DNA of 64,000 nucleotides from JAVJSU01 sp040219275. Lineage in GTDB: Bacteria > Chloroflexota > Anaerolineae > Aggregatilineales > Phototrophicaceae. The position numbers were made by a program, and so were the translations under genes. Shown here piece by piece: positions 24,416 through 32,884 of this stretch. Position 1 is the first letter of the stretch. Each line of letters starts with the position of its first letter. The stretch covers positions 57,462 to 121,461 of the forward strand of contig JAVJSU010000048.1 of NCBI GenBank assembly GCA_040219275.1, given 5' to 3'. Below the pieces are notes generated by a model. The model was not told the origin of the DNA, made no database searches, and saw only the letters and a program-made list of their open reading frames with translations.

Positions 24416-25741
24416 TTATTGACGGAGGCGCTCGAACGTGATGTTCAGTGATATGTTGCTATAGGATTGCACGCTCACGGTGACCGTACCCGTATTGGCT
24501 ATCGGAACATCCGCGACGATGCGGGTTACACCGTTCAGGTTGAATGTGGCGAAACTGCTACCCTCCTGAGAGAGTTCAATGTACGGCGTAGCGTAAGATT
24601 CCCCGCCCGTGACTTCCACGGTCAGGCGGACGGTTTCCCCGGCGACACCTTCAAAGACCAGCAGGCGTTCATCATTGTCGTTGCCCAGATTCAGCGACAC
24701 CGTGCCATCTTCTAAGGATGCCAATTCTGCCGGACGGATGGTGAAGAGCACGTCCCCACTCAGGCGGGCATTCGGGTTCTGAGCACGTAAGGTAACCAGA
24801 TACGTGCCGGTATCGTTCAGGACTTCTTCCAGCAATGCCGGATCAACCGTACCGTCACCATCTTCGTTGCTGGCATATTCGTAATTGTACGGACCAACCA
24901 GCGTCATGGTGGTATCAATCGTGTTACCACTATCGACAATAATATCTACGACCTGTGTTGAGGAAGTCGCCTCAAAGCTAAAGTATAGGGCTTGATTACG
25001 TTCGTCGAAGGTGCCAGTCACACTTTGACCCAGCCGTACCGGTGTGGATTCCACGCGTTCCAGCGACAGTAAATAATCGCCTGTGCCAGTCGCCGAGAAG
25101 GTATACGTCCCTGCCTCTTCGAGCAAAATCGGTCCGATGGTGGTCGTGTTGCCGTCGACGTAATTGCCATACGTCAATTCAGAGCCATCCGGTCCGGTGA
25201 GGGTGAGTTCGGTATCGTAATTTTCACCATCAACGGTCAGCGTGGCGGCGATGGTTGTTTCGGCTTCTGCGCTAAATTGGAACAAGCCGATAAAACCCGT
25301 GCTCGTGCCGGTGCGCGTCTGCCCATATTCAATCGGCGTGACTTCTAAAATATCTAGCGTGAGCGAAAAGTCACCCGTCACAACCGAACCACCACTGCCA
25401 TCACGATAGCTGAAGCTGGTCGCACGGATGATATAAGTCCCGCTGGTGGGTATCACAAATCCGGTAATGCGGGAGTTCAAACCTTCGCCGCCATCATCAT
25501 TGTGGGTCAATTCCACGCCATTACGATCATAGAGAAAGAGATAGGTGTCAAAATCGGCGGTGAGGTCAATCAAAATGCTATCATCGGCGTTGGCTTCAAA
25601 GATATATTCAATCGCTGGAGCTGTATCGGTCAGTTCACCGTTCACGGTATCGCCGATACTGATGGGGGTGGGGTCATCCTGTGCTTGTACAACCATGCCA
25701 ATACTGAGCACAAGTAAGAGCGCAAAAATAAATCGTTTCAC
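24416..25741 (-). CDS. Secreted PPC-domain protein (three or more copies)
   Basis: The 441-residue protein starts at a GTG preceded by GGAGGAC and has the signal peptide VKRFIFALLLVLSIGMVVQAQ, so it is exported. It is built of about four beta-sandwich units of 90-100 residues with the bacterial pre-peptidase C-terminal (PPC) pattern: IGDTVNGELTDTAPAIEYIFEA, DFDTYLFLYDRNGVEL, DDGGEGLNSRI, GTYIIRATSF. No catalytic domain is attached, so these are probably surface or matrix adhesion/binding modules. The gene at 26025 encodes a shorter relative sharing NSRI-GF-IP--GTY-IRATSFSYRD. A TATAAT lies 32 bp upstream (25773-25778). Confidence 0.85.
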   Translation of the reverse strand: MKRFIFALLLVLSIGMVVQAQDDPTPISIGDTVNGELTDTAPAIEYIFEANADDSILIDLTADFDTYLFLYDRNGVELTHNDDGGEGLNSRITGFVIPTSGTYIIRATSFSYRDGSGGSVVTGDFSLTLDILEVTPIEYGQTRTGTSTGFIGLFQFSAEAETTIAATLTVDGENYDTELTLTGPDGSELTYGNYVDGNTTTIGPILLEEAGTYTFSATGTGDYLLSLERVESTPVRLGQSVTGTFDERNQALYFSFEATSSTQVVDIIVDSGNTIDTTMTLVGPYNYEYASNEDGDGTVDPALLEEVLNDTGTYLVTLRAQNPNARLSGDVLFTIRPAELASLEDGTVSLNLGNDNDERLLVFEGVAGETVRLTVEVTGGESYATPYIELSQEGSSFATFNLNGVTRIVADVPIANTGTVTVSVQSYSNISLNITFERLRQ

Positions 25742-25881
25742 TGAAAAGTCCTCCAATTGAGACAAGTTTGTAATTATAGAACGTCGTTTCTGACTAAAGC
25801 GTTCCATAATTTCATTATAAGGGCAATATGGGTCGGCGCAATAACGGCGCAATTAAGGCTCAAGGCTAAAATTTAGACGTA

Positions 25882-25913
25882 AAAAGCCCGACAAAGGTGA
25901 GCCGGGCTTTTGT
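25882..25913 (-). terminator. Terminator of the second PPC gene
   Basis: AAAAGCCCG (25882-25890) pairs with CGGGCTTTT (25903-25911). On the minus strand the stem is followed by TTTTTACG. It lies about 110 bp after the stop at 26025. Confidence 0.75.
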
Positions 25914-25927
25914 TTAGAGCGATTATT

Positions 25928-26008
25928 ATACCAACCGTGTGAATAGAAGTCGGCTATTGTGCAATTTTTGAGCACGCTATAGCTGACTCGTTTAAACCTG
26001 ATTGGTAT
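25928..26008. repeat. 81-bp hairpin element with terminal inverted repeats (MITE-like)
   Basis: ATACCAA at 25928 is mirrored by TTGGTAT ending at 26008. The arms continue imperfectly inward for about 30 bp (AGTCGGCTAT versus ATAGCTGACT) to a GTGC...GCAC core. It lies between the PPC gene and its terminator. A half copy, ATACCAACC, occurs near 12730. Confidence 0.5.
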
Positions 26009-26024
26009 TTGGCGTTAGAAGGGT

Positions 26025-27083
26025 TTATTCTTCTTCTGCCACGCGTTCCATTGAGAGGTTGGCTTCAAAATCACCAAAGCCAGATACGCTCACATTGACC
26101 GCGCCATCGAGTGGCACAACAAAGCTAAAGGTGATGTTGGTCACGCCGTTTAAGTTACGGGCGGCGGCGATGGATTCTTGACCTTGCAGGGCTTCAATCG
26201 TCGGTGAACCGAAGGTTTCGCTGGCGATCACGTTCATCGTCAGGGAGATGGTTTCACCTGCAACACCTTCAAAGGTAAAGACGTTGGTGTCATTATTGTC
26301 ACCCAGCTGGATCGCCATTTCGCCACCGTCGAGGGACATCAATTCGGCGGTTGCCAGAATCACGGTCAGGTCACCTTGCAGGCTTGCCAGCGGGTTCTGT
26401 GGTTCAACTACTACCAGATACGTTCCGGTATAGGACAGGGCATATTCAAACAGTGCCGGATCAACAGATTCTGCGCTGTCTTCGTTGTCATTATCGCTAA
26501 AACCGAAGGGACCAATCACGGTCATCTTGGTATCGAGTGTGCCATCGCTATCCACGATCAGATCAACGACATCACCTTCTGTACCCTCAAATGAAAAATA
26601 CAGGCTATCGACATCAGCATCGAGCGTTGCAACAACACTGCTGTTCATTTCCAGCGGGGTCAGGATCATGCTGTTCAAGCTGAGTGTGAAATCGCCCGCG
26701 ACCGGTGTGCCTGTCGAATCACGATAGCTGAAGCTGGTTGCGCGGATGGTGTAGGTGCCGTCTGCGGGAATCTCGAAGCCGAGGATGCGGGAGTTTAACC
26801 GATCGCCGCCATCGTCATTGGATTCAACTTCTTCGCCGGTGGCATCCAATAAGTACAGGTAGGTATCAAAACTATAATCATCGGCGGTCAGGCGGATGTC
26901 TATGAAATCGCCCGTGCTGGCTTCAAAGCTATACAGGCTATCCGGTGCATCTAAGGTCAGGCTACCGGCTACTGTATCGCCATAGCCAATCGGGGTGGCA
27001 TCATCCTGTGCACTGACGGCAAACGCGCCGAACATCAGTACGAAGATGAGCGTCATAAGAAATGATTTACGAGTGTTCAACAT
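26025..27083 (-). CDS. Secreted PPC-domain protein, shorter paralogue
   Basis: The 352-residue protein has signal peptide MLNTRKSFLMTLIFVLMFGAFAVSAQ and three PPC-like beta-sandwich units: YGDTVAGSLTLDAPDSLYSFEA, FDTYLYLLDATGEEVESNDDGGDRLNSRI and ADGTYTIRATSFSYRD in the first. Units two and three are shared with the neighbour (TKMTVIGPFGFSDNDNEDS against TTMTLVGPYNYEYASNEDG). AGGAGA precedes the ATG and TATAAT lies about 60 bp upstream (27144-27149). It has one fewer unit than the gene at 24416, so loss or gain of a unit occurred after duplication. Confidence 0.85.
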   Translation of the reverse strand: MLNTRKSFLMTLIFVLMFGAFAVSAQDDATPIGYGDTVAGSLTLDAPDSLYSFEASTGDFIDIRLTADDYSFDTYLYLLDATGEEVESNDDGGDRLNSRILGFEIPADGTYTIRATSFSYRDSTGTPVAGDFTLSLNSMILTPLEMNSSVVATLDADVDSLYFSFEGTEGDVVDLIVDSDGTLDTKMTVIGPFGFSDNDNEDSAESVDPALFEYALSYTGTYLVVVEPQNPLASLQGDLTVILATAELMSLDGGEMAIQLGDNNDTNVFTFEGVAGETISLTMNVIASETFGSPTIEALQGQESIAAARNLNGVTNITFSFVVPLDGAVNVSVSGFGDFEANLSMERVAEEE

Positions 27084-27410
27084 ATTTTAGATTCTCCTTG
27101 ATTTAAACAAACAGCACGCAAAATGTTGCTTACTGCGATATTCATTATAGTTAATTTTGGTGTCGCGCAAGTCCGTTAAACGTAAATTCCGTCAGAAGCT
27201 GTGTCAGCATCGTAGGCGTAGCGGAGGGTCAGAATGAGAAATCACTAAATCTTTCGTCGGATTGCCGTATAAATGAAACGATCTTCTTGTTAACAACGTA
27301 GAAGATAAGGATTATACTAATCAGGGTGCTTTCCTATGGGCAACAACAGATACACCAGCGCCGATCCTGTGGGGAGCCTTGCAATTAACCATTCACAAAA
27401 GGGGACGCAG
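27084..27410. other. Divergent intergenic region
   Basis: This 327-bp stretch separates divergent genes. It holds the TATAAT for the minus gene and, toward the plus gene, TTGTTAACAA and TATACT (27313-27318) with a poor spacing. AAGGGGACGC before 27411 is the ribosome binding site. I see no gene or RNA in it. Confidence 0.4.
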
Positions 27411-28292
27411 ATGGTGCGGACGCATAGAGTGCGTTATACACGAGTGTTGCCGTTATTTTTTATTTTGATGCTGGTATTGGCGGCATGTGGTGGCACGGGT
27501 GACGATCAGTCATCAACAGAAGGTGAAGCGACCTTAGTGGGCGATGATCCCGTTGGCTTACTGACCAGCGCCGCCATGAATATCCGTGCGGCAGAGACCT
27601 TCCGGCTGGATGTGCAACAAACCGGCGCGGATTACGAAGTGTTGATTACGCTAAACAACGAAGTGACCGCTGTGAAGTTCCGGCGGGCAGTGGCGCAATA
27701 TGTCAACCCCGATACGGTAGAGGGGACGGTACGCGTTATCGCGGGTATTGTGCCTATTGATGTCGATATTTTCTCCAACGGGTTCGCCCAATGGGTGCGC
27801 TTCATCGGTACCAGCTGGATTCTTGAGGATTTCGCCCCCGGCTTCAATGCAGAAACCCTCATCGCACAGGATACGGGTTTTCAGGCGGCGCTAGCGGCAC
27901 TCACTGATTTAGATAATCAGGGCGAAACCAGCCTTGATGATGGCACGGGGGTGTATCATCTCTCCGGTATCGCTGATGGTGATGCGGTAACATCGCTCCT
28001 CGTCGGCATGATCGAAGCCGAGGGTATGATTCCGGTGGATGTGTATATTGATCGTGATAGCCTCTATCCGTCGAGAATCGTGATTCATCAGGTCGATAAT
28101 GCGACGGAAGAACACCCTGAAGGCACAACATGGACGATTGATGTTTATGACATTGATGCCCCGCCGGAGCTTGATCCGCCTGAAAATTATGAACAAACCG
28201 CCGAAGAAATCAACGCACAGATGATGCTCGAAATGACAGCAGAGGCGATGCCCGAAGTAACACCAGAAGCGACAGGCGAAGCGGGCGAATAA
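27411..28292 (+). CDS. LppX/LprAFG-like lipoprotein
   Basis: The 293-residue protein begins at ATG 27411, with GGGGA six bases upstream; a 25-codon longer frame exists. The signal is RVLPLFFILMLVLAAC with a lipobox, and a GGTGDDQSSTEG linker follows. The folded part (about residues 45-255) reads DPVGLLTSAAMNIRAAETFRLDV, FSNGFAQWVRFIGTSWIL, VYHLSGIADGDAVTSLL and VYIDRDSLYPSRIVIHQV. These are the elements of the LppX_LprAFG fold, a half-barrel that carries acylated lipids to the outer surface in actinobacteria. The C-terminal 30 residues are acidic and repetitive (MLEMTAEAMPEVTPEATGEAGE). It is monocistronic. Confidence 0.75.
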   Translation: MVRTHRVRYTRVLPLFFILMLVLAACGGTGDDQSSTEGEATLVGDDPVGLLTSAAMNIRAAETFRLDVQQTGADYEVLITLNNEVTAVKFRRAVAQYVNPDTVEGTVRVIAGIVPIDVDIFSNGFAQWVRFIGTSWILEDFAPGFNAETLIAQDTGFQAALAALTDLDNQGETSLDDGTGVYHLSGIADGDAVTSLLVGMIEAEGMIPVDVYIDRDSLYPSRIVIHQVDNATEEHPEGTTWTIDVYDIDAPPELDPPENYEQTAEEINAQMMLEMTAEAMPEVTPEATGEAGE

Positions 28293-28369
28293 ATCTATCA
28301 GAAATCAGGGTGCTTTCGACGTTTGATAAAATCGTAGGGGCGAATGAGAAACTACCCTGATATGTGTTT

Positions 28370-28395
28370 GTAGGGGCGCAAAATATTGCGCCCTA
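28370..28395. repeat. Palindrome family B, copy 1
   Basis: GTAGGGGCGCAAAATATTGCGCCCTA is a near-perfect palindrome related to the copies at 56724 and 59768. A partial GTAGGGGCGAAT lies just upstream near 28334. Confidence 0.7.
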
Positions 28396-28462
28396 TCCAT
28401 TATTCAAATGTTAATTGCAGGGTTTTGACAGCGTCGTAGCCGACAGATTTCAACCATTGGCG

Positions 28463-28490
28463 GCACAACTAACAACTGAGAACTAATAAC
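28463..28490. repeat. Short repeat family D
   Basis: CACAACTAACAACTGAGAAC followed by TAATAACTG. Similar words occur at 28668-28702, 42373-42438 and 54058-54086. Here it directly abuts hairpin element A. Confidence 0.55.
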
Positions 28491-28492
28491 TG

Positions 28493-28669
28493 CTCAGTTG
28501 CAATGTCGTAAAAGTGGCTTAACCAAACCTCATTGGGCTGAAACCCCAATGCTAGAATGATTTACAAAAACCCCACTGAAGTGGGCTGTTTTCACAAATG
28601 TACGTGAAGAATAGCCTGCTTCAGCAGGGTTTTATACTAGCGTAGCCAATGGGTTTCAGCCATTGGCGG
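28493..28669 (+). repeat. Multi-hairpin repeat family A, full copy
   Basis: The copy is a chain of hairpins: CATTGGG/CCCAATG, CCCACT-GA-AGTGGG, TTCAC/GTGAA, CCTGCT-TC-AGCAGG and CCAATGG/CCATTGG. With the flanking family B and D elements it fills the 445-bp gap before the MFS gene. The order of modules is the same at 55330-55466 and, inverted, at 63881-64000. Confidence 0.75.
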
Positions 28670-28737
28670 TACAACTAACTACTAACAACTGACAACTAAT
28701 AACTGCTTCCCGTAAACCAGAAACGGATAATCACCGT

Positions 28738-30441
28738 ATGACCGTAACCCAAAACCAAACCGGTACATCCCGCGTCAAGAATCCCTGGCTGATTATGGCG
28801 GTGATTTGTATTCCGGTCTTTGTTGGCTCGCTGGATTTAACCATCGTCTCCGCATTTTTGCCGGAGCTTATCGTTGATCTGGAATTGCCACCCCAAACCG
28901 GACTGGACGACGCGGCGTGGATTTTGAGCGCCTATCTGCTGGCGTATACCGTCGGCTTGGCAATCATGGGGCGGATTAGTGATTTGATCGGGCGGCGGGC
29001 GGTCTATGCCATCTGCTTAATCATATTTATCGTCGGTTCGGTGCTGGTGGCAATCGCACATGGCGCACCGACGGATTTGCTGTTCCGGCTGTACCGGCGC
29101 ATGGGTGAACGCCCCGATATTGCCTATGTGGAATTACAGGCGATCATCTTTGGGCGGGTGGTGCAGGCGTTTGGTGCGGGGGCGCTGGTGCCGGTCAGTC
29201 TGGCGCTGGTCGGGGATATGTTCCCGCCGCAAAAACGCGCCCGTCCCCTCGGTCTGGTCGGCGCGATTGATACGCTTGGCTGGGTGCTCGGTCATCTCTA
29301 TGGCGGGGTGCTGGTCAATTTCTTCTACACAAATGCCGATAATTTCCGCACATTTTTTGATCGCATCGGCTTGGAGAGTGCCTCCCTCCCCGATTGGCGC
29401 ACGCTGTTCTGGATCAACGTCCCGCTGACTCTGTTCGCGCTGGTGGCGACGTTATGGGCATTGCGTGGTGTGCCGATGAAACGCGTTAAGGGACGGTTTG
29501 ACTTCCTCGGTGCGGGCTTGATTGTCGTGGCGCTGGTGGCGTTAAATGTTGGCCTGGGCGCGAATATCGACATCGGCGGGACGACTTCGAGCTTTAGTGA
29601 TCTGTCGCAATTGCCACCGTATGCCCTGCCTCTGTTGACCGTATTTGTCATCGGCATGTTGCTGTTCGTGCTGGTGGAATCACGCGTGCGCGATCCGCTC
29701 TTTAACTTAAAGATGTTCCGCCGCCGCAACATCAGCATGGGCTTATTGTCGAATTTATTTATCGGTTACTGTTTGTTTATCGGTCTCGTGATTGTGCCGA
29801 TTCTCGTCAATGTCCGCCTTGAGGATTCGTCCGGTCTGCGCGAGGCGGCGTTAGAAGTTGGTATATTGCTCTCCGCGCTGACCATCCCCATGTCACTGGC
29901 AACCGTTCCCGGCGGTTGGCTGAGTGATCGCATCGGCTATAGTCGCACCATCATCGCTGGCTTGAGCCTGTCCGTCGTCGGTTTTCTAGCGATCTGGCAA
30001 ACATGGGATATGGACATCGGGACGCTGGCGATCAGCATACAAATGGCGCTGGTCGGCATCGGCATCGGCTTAACCTTCTCGCCGATCAGTGCCTCGGTGA
30101 TTAATTCCGCCACCGATGATGAACGTGGCGCGGCATCTGCGCTGGTGATTATTTTGCGCCTCGTGGGGATGACGATCAGCGTGTCTTCGCTCACGACCTT
30201 CGCTCTGCAACGGGTGACGGCGCTGGCAGTCGGTGAATTGGGCGAAGCAGGCGTGAATGTCGCCGCCTATGCGGATACTTATGCCCGCATCACCGTGCGC
30301 GTGCTCGGCGAATTGGGCTTACTCGGCGCGATTCTCTGTGGCGTTGCGATGATTCCGGCGCTATTTATGCACAATCGGGATGTGACTCCGCCGGAGACCA
30401 CCACCACCGATGAAGTCACTTCGACGGTGATGGCAGAGTAA
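28738..30441 (+). CDS. MFS drug:H+ antiporter, DHA2 (14-helix) type
   Basis: The 567-residue inner-membrane protein has about 14 helices. The N-terminal signature of DHA2 exporters is visible: GSLDLTIVSAFLPEL in helix 1 and AWILSAYLLAYTVGLAIMGRISDLIGRRAVY (motif A, GRISDLIGRR, after helix 2). Motif C-like FGAGALVPVSLALVGD lies in helix 5. An extra hydrophilic insert (LLFRLYRRMGERPDIAYVELQ, about residues 115-135) lengthens the loop before helix 4, where family members are short. The substrate is probably a drug or toxic metabolite. No regulator is adjacent on the same strand. The gene is convergent with the GAF gene, 17 bp apart. Confidence 0.85.
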   Translation: MTVTQNQTGTSRVKNPWLIMAVICIPVFVGSLDLTIVSAFLPELIVDLELPPQTGLDDAAWILSAYLLAYTVGLAIMGRISDLIGRRAVYAICLIIFIVGSVLVAIAHGAPTDLLFRLYRRMGERPDIAYVELQAIIFGRVVQAFGAGALVPVSLALVGDMFPPQKRARPLGLVGAIDTLGWVLGHLYGGVLVNFFYTNADNFRTFFDRIGLESASLPDWRTLFWINVPLTLFALVATLWALRGVPMKRVKGRFDFLGAGLIVVALVALNVGLGANIDIGGTTSSFSDLSQLPPYALPLLTVFVIGMLLFVLVESRVRDPLFNLKMFRRRNISMGLLSNLFIGYCLFIGLVIVPILVNVRLEDSSGLREAALEVGILLSALTIPMSLATVPGGWLSDRIGYSRTIIAGLSLSVVGFLAIWQTWDMDIGTLAISIQMALVGIGIGLTFSPISASVINSATDDERGAASALVIILRLVGMTISVSSLTTFALQRVTALAVGELGEAGVNVAAYADTYARITVRVLGELGLLGAILCGVAMIPALFMHNRDVTPPETTTTDEVTSTVMAE

Positions 30442-30458
30442 TTGCACAAAACACGCGC

Positions 30459-31139
30459 TTAGGCTTTTGTTGGAGTTGGTGACATAGAGAGACCCAACGA
30501 GTCGCAAAGACCGTCTACAGCCTGCAAGAAGTCTTCTTTGCTGGTTGTACGGTCTACATCGTCAATAAATGCGGTGGTTTTCGCTTCAAAAGCCTGTAAT
30601 TGGGAGCTGAACGCGGCGCGATTAAGCCGTGCTTTGGCTTTCAGGTTGATTTCTTCCGTGATGATCGACGCAAATTTTTCCATGATTGAAATCTCAACCG
30701 GAAGCCACTCACGCGGTTCGATATCAATGATGCAAAATGACCCCAACGTGTGTTTTTTGTCTAATGTCAACGGAATACCAAGATAGCCGATCACACTTAA
30801 ATCAGGGATGGCAAGGTTGGACTTCAACAAGTTGACTTCGCGGGCATCACTGACGATCAGCGGCTCGTTGCTAGAAACCACATGCTGACAAAATGAATGG
30901 CTTAACGGGGTTTGTCGGCGTGATTTCCACGGTTCGGGCAAGCCATGATGACTTTTGAAGAATTGATAATTTGAAGCGACCATCGAAACGAGCGAAACCG
31001 GCGCACCGATGATCTCGCTTACCAATGCCGTGATTTTATCGTATAGCGTAACATAATCCGGCGCGACCATATTCAGATCACGCATGACCATTGTCCGCTC
31101 AACATTTAAAAGAATTGGGTGTGGCTCCATCTTCGTCAT
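30459..31139 (-). CDS. Single-GAF-domain sensory protein
   Basis: The 226-residue soluble protein has a GAF domain at about residues 25-165: DYVTLYDKITALVSEIIGAPVSLVSMV, FFKSHHGLPEPW, SFCQHVVSSNEPLIVSDAR, GYLGIPLTLDKKHTLGSFCIIDIEPREW. This subtype (SHGLP...TPLSHSFCQ...VSDAR...YLGIPL) is usual in GAF sensors of cyanobacteria and Chloroflexota; cysteine at about 92 could bind a ligand. A C-terminal helix (RAAFSSQLQAFEAKTTAFIDDVD) may dimerise. There is no kinase or cyclase output domain, so it must signal through a partner. The start at 31139 or 31130 cannot be separated; AGGAGT precedes them and a consensus promoter lies 27 bp upstream. Confidence 0.82.
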   Translation of the reverse strand: MTKMEPHPILLNVERTMVMRDLNMVAPDYVTLYDKITALVSEIIGAPVSLVSMVASNYQFFKSHHGLPEPWKSRRQTPLSHSFCQHVVSSNEPLIVSDAREVNLLKSNLAIPDLSVIGYLGIPLTLDKKHTLGSFCIIDIEPREWLPVEISIMEKFASIITEEINLKAKARLNRAAFSSQLQAFEAKTTAFIDDVDRTTSKEDFLQAVDGLCDSLGLSMSPTPTKA

Positions 31140-31165
31140 ACTCCTTAATAATTACATATAATTAC

Positions 31166-31194
31166 AATCTAGCATGATGCAAAATAAATGTCAA
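31166..31194 (-). promoter_or_regulatory. Consensus-like promoter of the GAF gene
   Basis: On the minus strand TTGACA (31194-31189), a 17-bp spacer and TAGATT (31171-31166) lie 27 bp before the start at 31139. This is the best sigma-70-type promoter in the window. Confidence 0.65.
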
Positions 31195-31288
31195 TTAAGG
31201 TTGGTCATACTTGGCAAACGCTCATCTTTTTTGAAGGATTTGCTATACTCAGGCACTCGTTTCGCCACAATCCTAATTCGGAGTTTGC

Positions 31289-31828
31289 ATGGTTAGCATC
31301 ATCGTCGCGTCAAAAAATCCAGTTAAAGTTGAGTCGGCTCTGCAAGGCTTCCAGCGGATGTTCCCCGAAACAACTTTTTCCGCCAGAGGACTCAGTGTGC
31401 CGTCCGGCGTAAGCGATCAACCGATGACCAGCGACGAGACCCTACGCGGTGCACGGAATCGTGCGGAAGGGGCGCGTGAAGCCCTGCCCGATGCTGATTA
31501 TTGGGTCGGCATCGAAGGCGGTGTGGAGGAAACGGCGCACGGTATGGAGGTCTTCGCCTGGGTGGTCGTCATGGATGCGACCCGCACGGGCGAGAGCAAA
31601 ACCGGCACGTTCTTTTTACCGGACGAAGTCGTGACGCTCATCCGGCAGGGAGTCGAACTCGGCGAGGCGGATGATCGCGTGTTCGGGCGGGAAAATTCCA
31701 AGCAGGGCAACGGTGCGGTGGGCATCCTCACCGGAGACATCATCCACCGCACGGGCTATTACGTCCATGCGGTTGTGCTGGCATTGATTCCCTTCAAAAA
31801 TCCCACCCTCACCTTTTCCCGCGACTAG
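31289..31828 (+). CDS. yjjX: Inosine/xanthosine triphosphatase, YjjX type
   Basis: The 179-residue enzyme hydrolyses ITP, XTP and oxidised nucleotides to keep them out of nucleic acids. The family signatures are ASKNPVKVESA at the N-terminus, SDQPMTSDETLRGARNRAEGAR in the middle, DYWVGIEGGVEE with the metal-binding acidic residues (about 69-80), and GRENSKQGNGAVGILTGDIIHRTGYY toward the C-terminus. Length matches. The ATG at 31289 starts just before the first strand. The last 20 codons and stop coincide with a 24-bp sequence repeated at 32885-32908. Confidence 0.9.
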   Translation: MVSIIVASKNPVKVESALQGFQRMFPETTFSARGLSVPSGVSDQPMTSDETLRGARNRAEGAREALPDADYWVGIEGGVEETAHGMEVFAWVVVMDATRTGESKTGTFFLPDEVVTLIRQGVELGEADDRVFGRENSKQGNGAVGILTGDIIHRTGYYVHAVVLALIPFKNPTLTFSRD

Positions 31829-31875
31829 CTCGCACTTTCCTACAGGGATTGATGCGATGATTTTGACGTGTTTGT

Positions 31876-32108
31876 TGGCAGTGGCACGACTTTTTTTTCT
31901 CCGCCAAGTTATGGCATTTCGGGGCGTTTTGAGGGGAAAATGGGGCGTTTCTGCATGGCGGTTTGCATGGCGGTGACTGCCAGTGACTGCCATCGTTGTG
32001 GCTTCGCAACGGTAGGGATTGCACGGGCGGTGTGTCGTTGCTTCTGTGATTGATGGTAGCACAGATCGTTGCGTTGAGGTGAGCCAAATGCTCCGCCAAA
32101 AGGACTCA
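31876..32108 (-). repeat. Dispersed repeat family E, minus copy
   Basis: Read on the minus strand it begins TGAGTCCTTTTGGCGGAGCA and ends near CACTGCCA, matching 15740-16002 at both ends and at TTTTCCCCTCAAAA. It fills the 456-bp gap after yjjX together with a family C fragment near 32117-32150 (AAAGCGTAACGCGCAGGTGC). It has no coding frame. Confidence 0.65.
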
Positions 32109-32284
32109 ATTTGGACAGTGAAAAGCGTAACGCGCAGGTGCAAAGGCTTAGATTTCCAGCAAAAGCAAACGCGCCCCCAATTGAGAGCGCATCTGGTGCT
32201 GTGACTTGCATGATCTACGTCCTGACGATGTGCCGGATTCATGCCTCTATTGTAGCAAAAATCAGGGGGCACAAGTCAAGATTT

Positions 32285-32734
32285 TTATGTCTGAATATCT
32301 TCTTGCTGTAGTGAACGAGCAATTTGTTTTTTTGCTTGGAAGATAGCGCCAAATGCAAAAACAGCAATTCCTGATAAATAACCACCTAACCAAGTTGTAA
32401 GATACATATAGCTCATTGATGGCGTGAGTCCCCATAGTTCATCAGGTATCTCATTCACAATCCGGTTATTAAATATGATTGCCACTATAAAGAAGATTAT
32501 TGATAAAACTACAGATGATAATGCGATTTTCCACATTAATGATTCCCAAATCATACGATTAAACTTGCTGAGTAGCAAGATGATCGTACTAACAATCCAA
32601 AAGGGCATGTAACCGATTAACAATATCATTAAAATGTAAGGGCTATCTATAAAAAGCGCTCCGTAAATCGAACAACCGCAGAGTGGAAAGATAGATATAA
32701 AACTGTAAATTAGCGCAATAAATGCTAGTTTCAC
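32285..32734 (-). CDS. Four-helix membrane protein, unknown, AT-rich
   Basis: The 149-residue protein has about four membrane helices: LAFIALIYSFISIFPLCG, YILMILLIGYMPFWIVSTIILLL, IALSSVVLSIIFFIVAIIF and TTWLGGYLSGIAVFAFGAI. The ends are charged (KLA... and QAKKQIARSLQQEDIQT). The GTG at 32734 with AGGAT upstream is preferred over the ATG at 32794. Base composition is visibly more AT-rich than its neighbours, suggesting recent acquisition. It lies between the repeat E copy and the second 24-bp direct repeat. The family is not recognised. Confidence 0.6.
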   Translation of the reverse strand: MKLAFIALIYSFISIFPLCGCSIYGALFIDSPYILMILLIGYMPFWIVSTIILLLSKFNRMIWESLMWKIALSSVVLSIIFFIVAIIFNNRIVNEIPDELWGLTPSMSYMYLTTWLGGYLSGIAVFAFGAIFQAKKQIARSLQQEDIQT

Positions 32735-32884
32735 TTTCGATCCTTTTAATTTGTTTTGAGGGAAACGTGTTGAGAGTAGTTTAACTCTCAACACCCTGTG
32801 TACTTATCTGCAATGATTAACTGACGTTACGCAGTTCAAATAGATATGAGAGGATGAACTAAATCTAAAACCTGAAATCCAACG

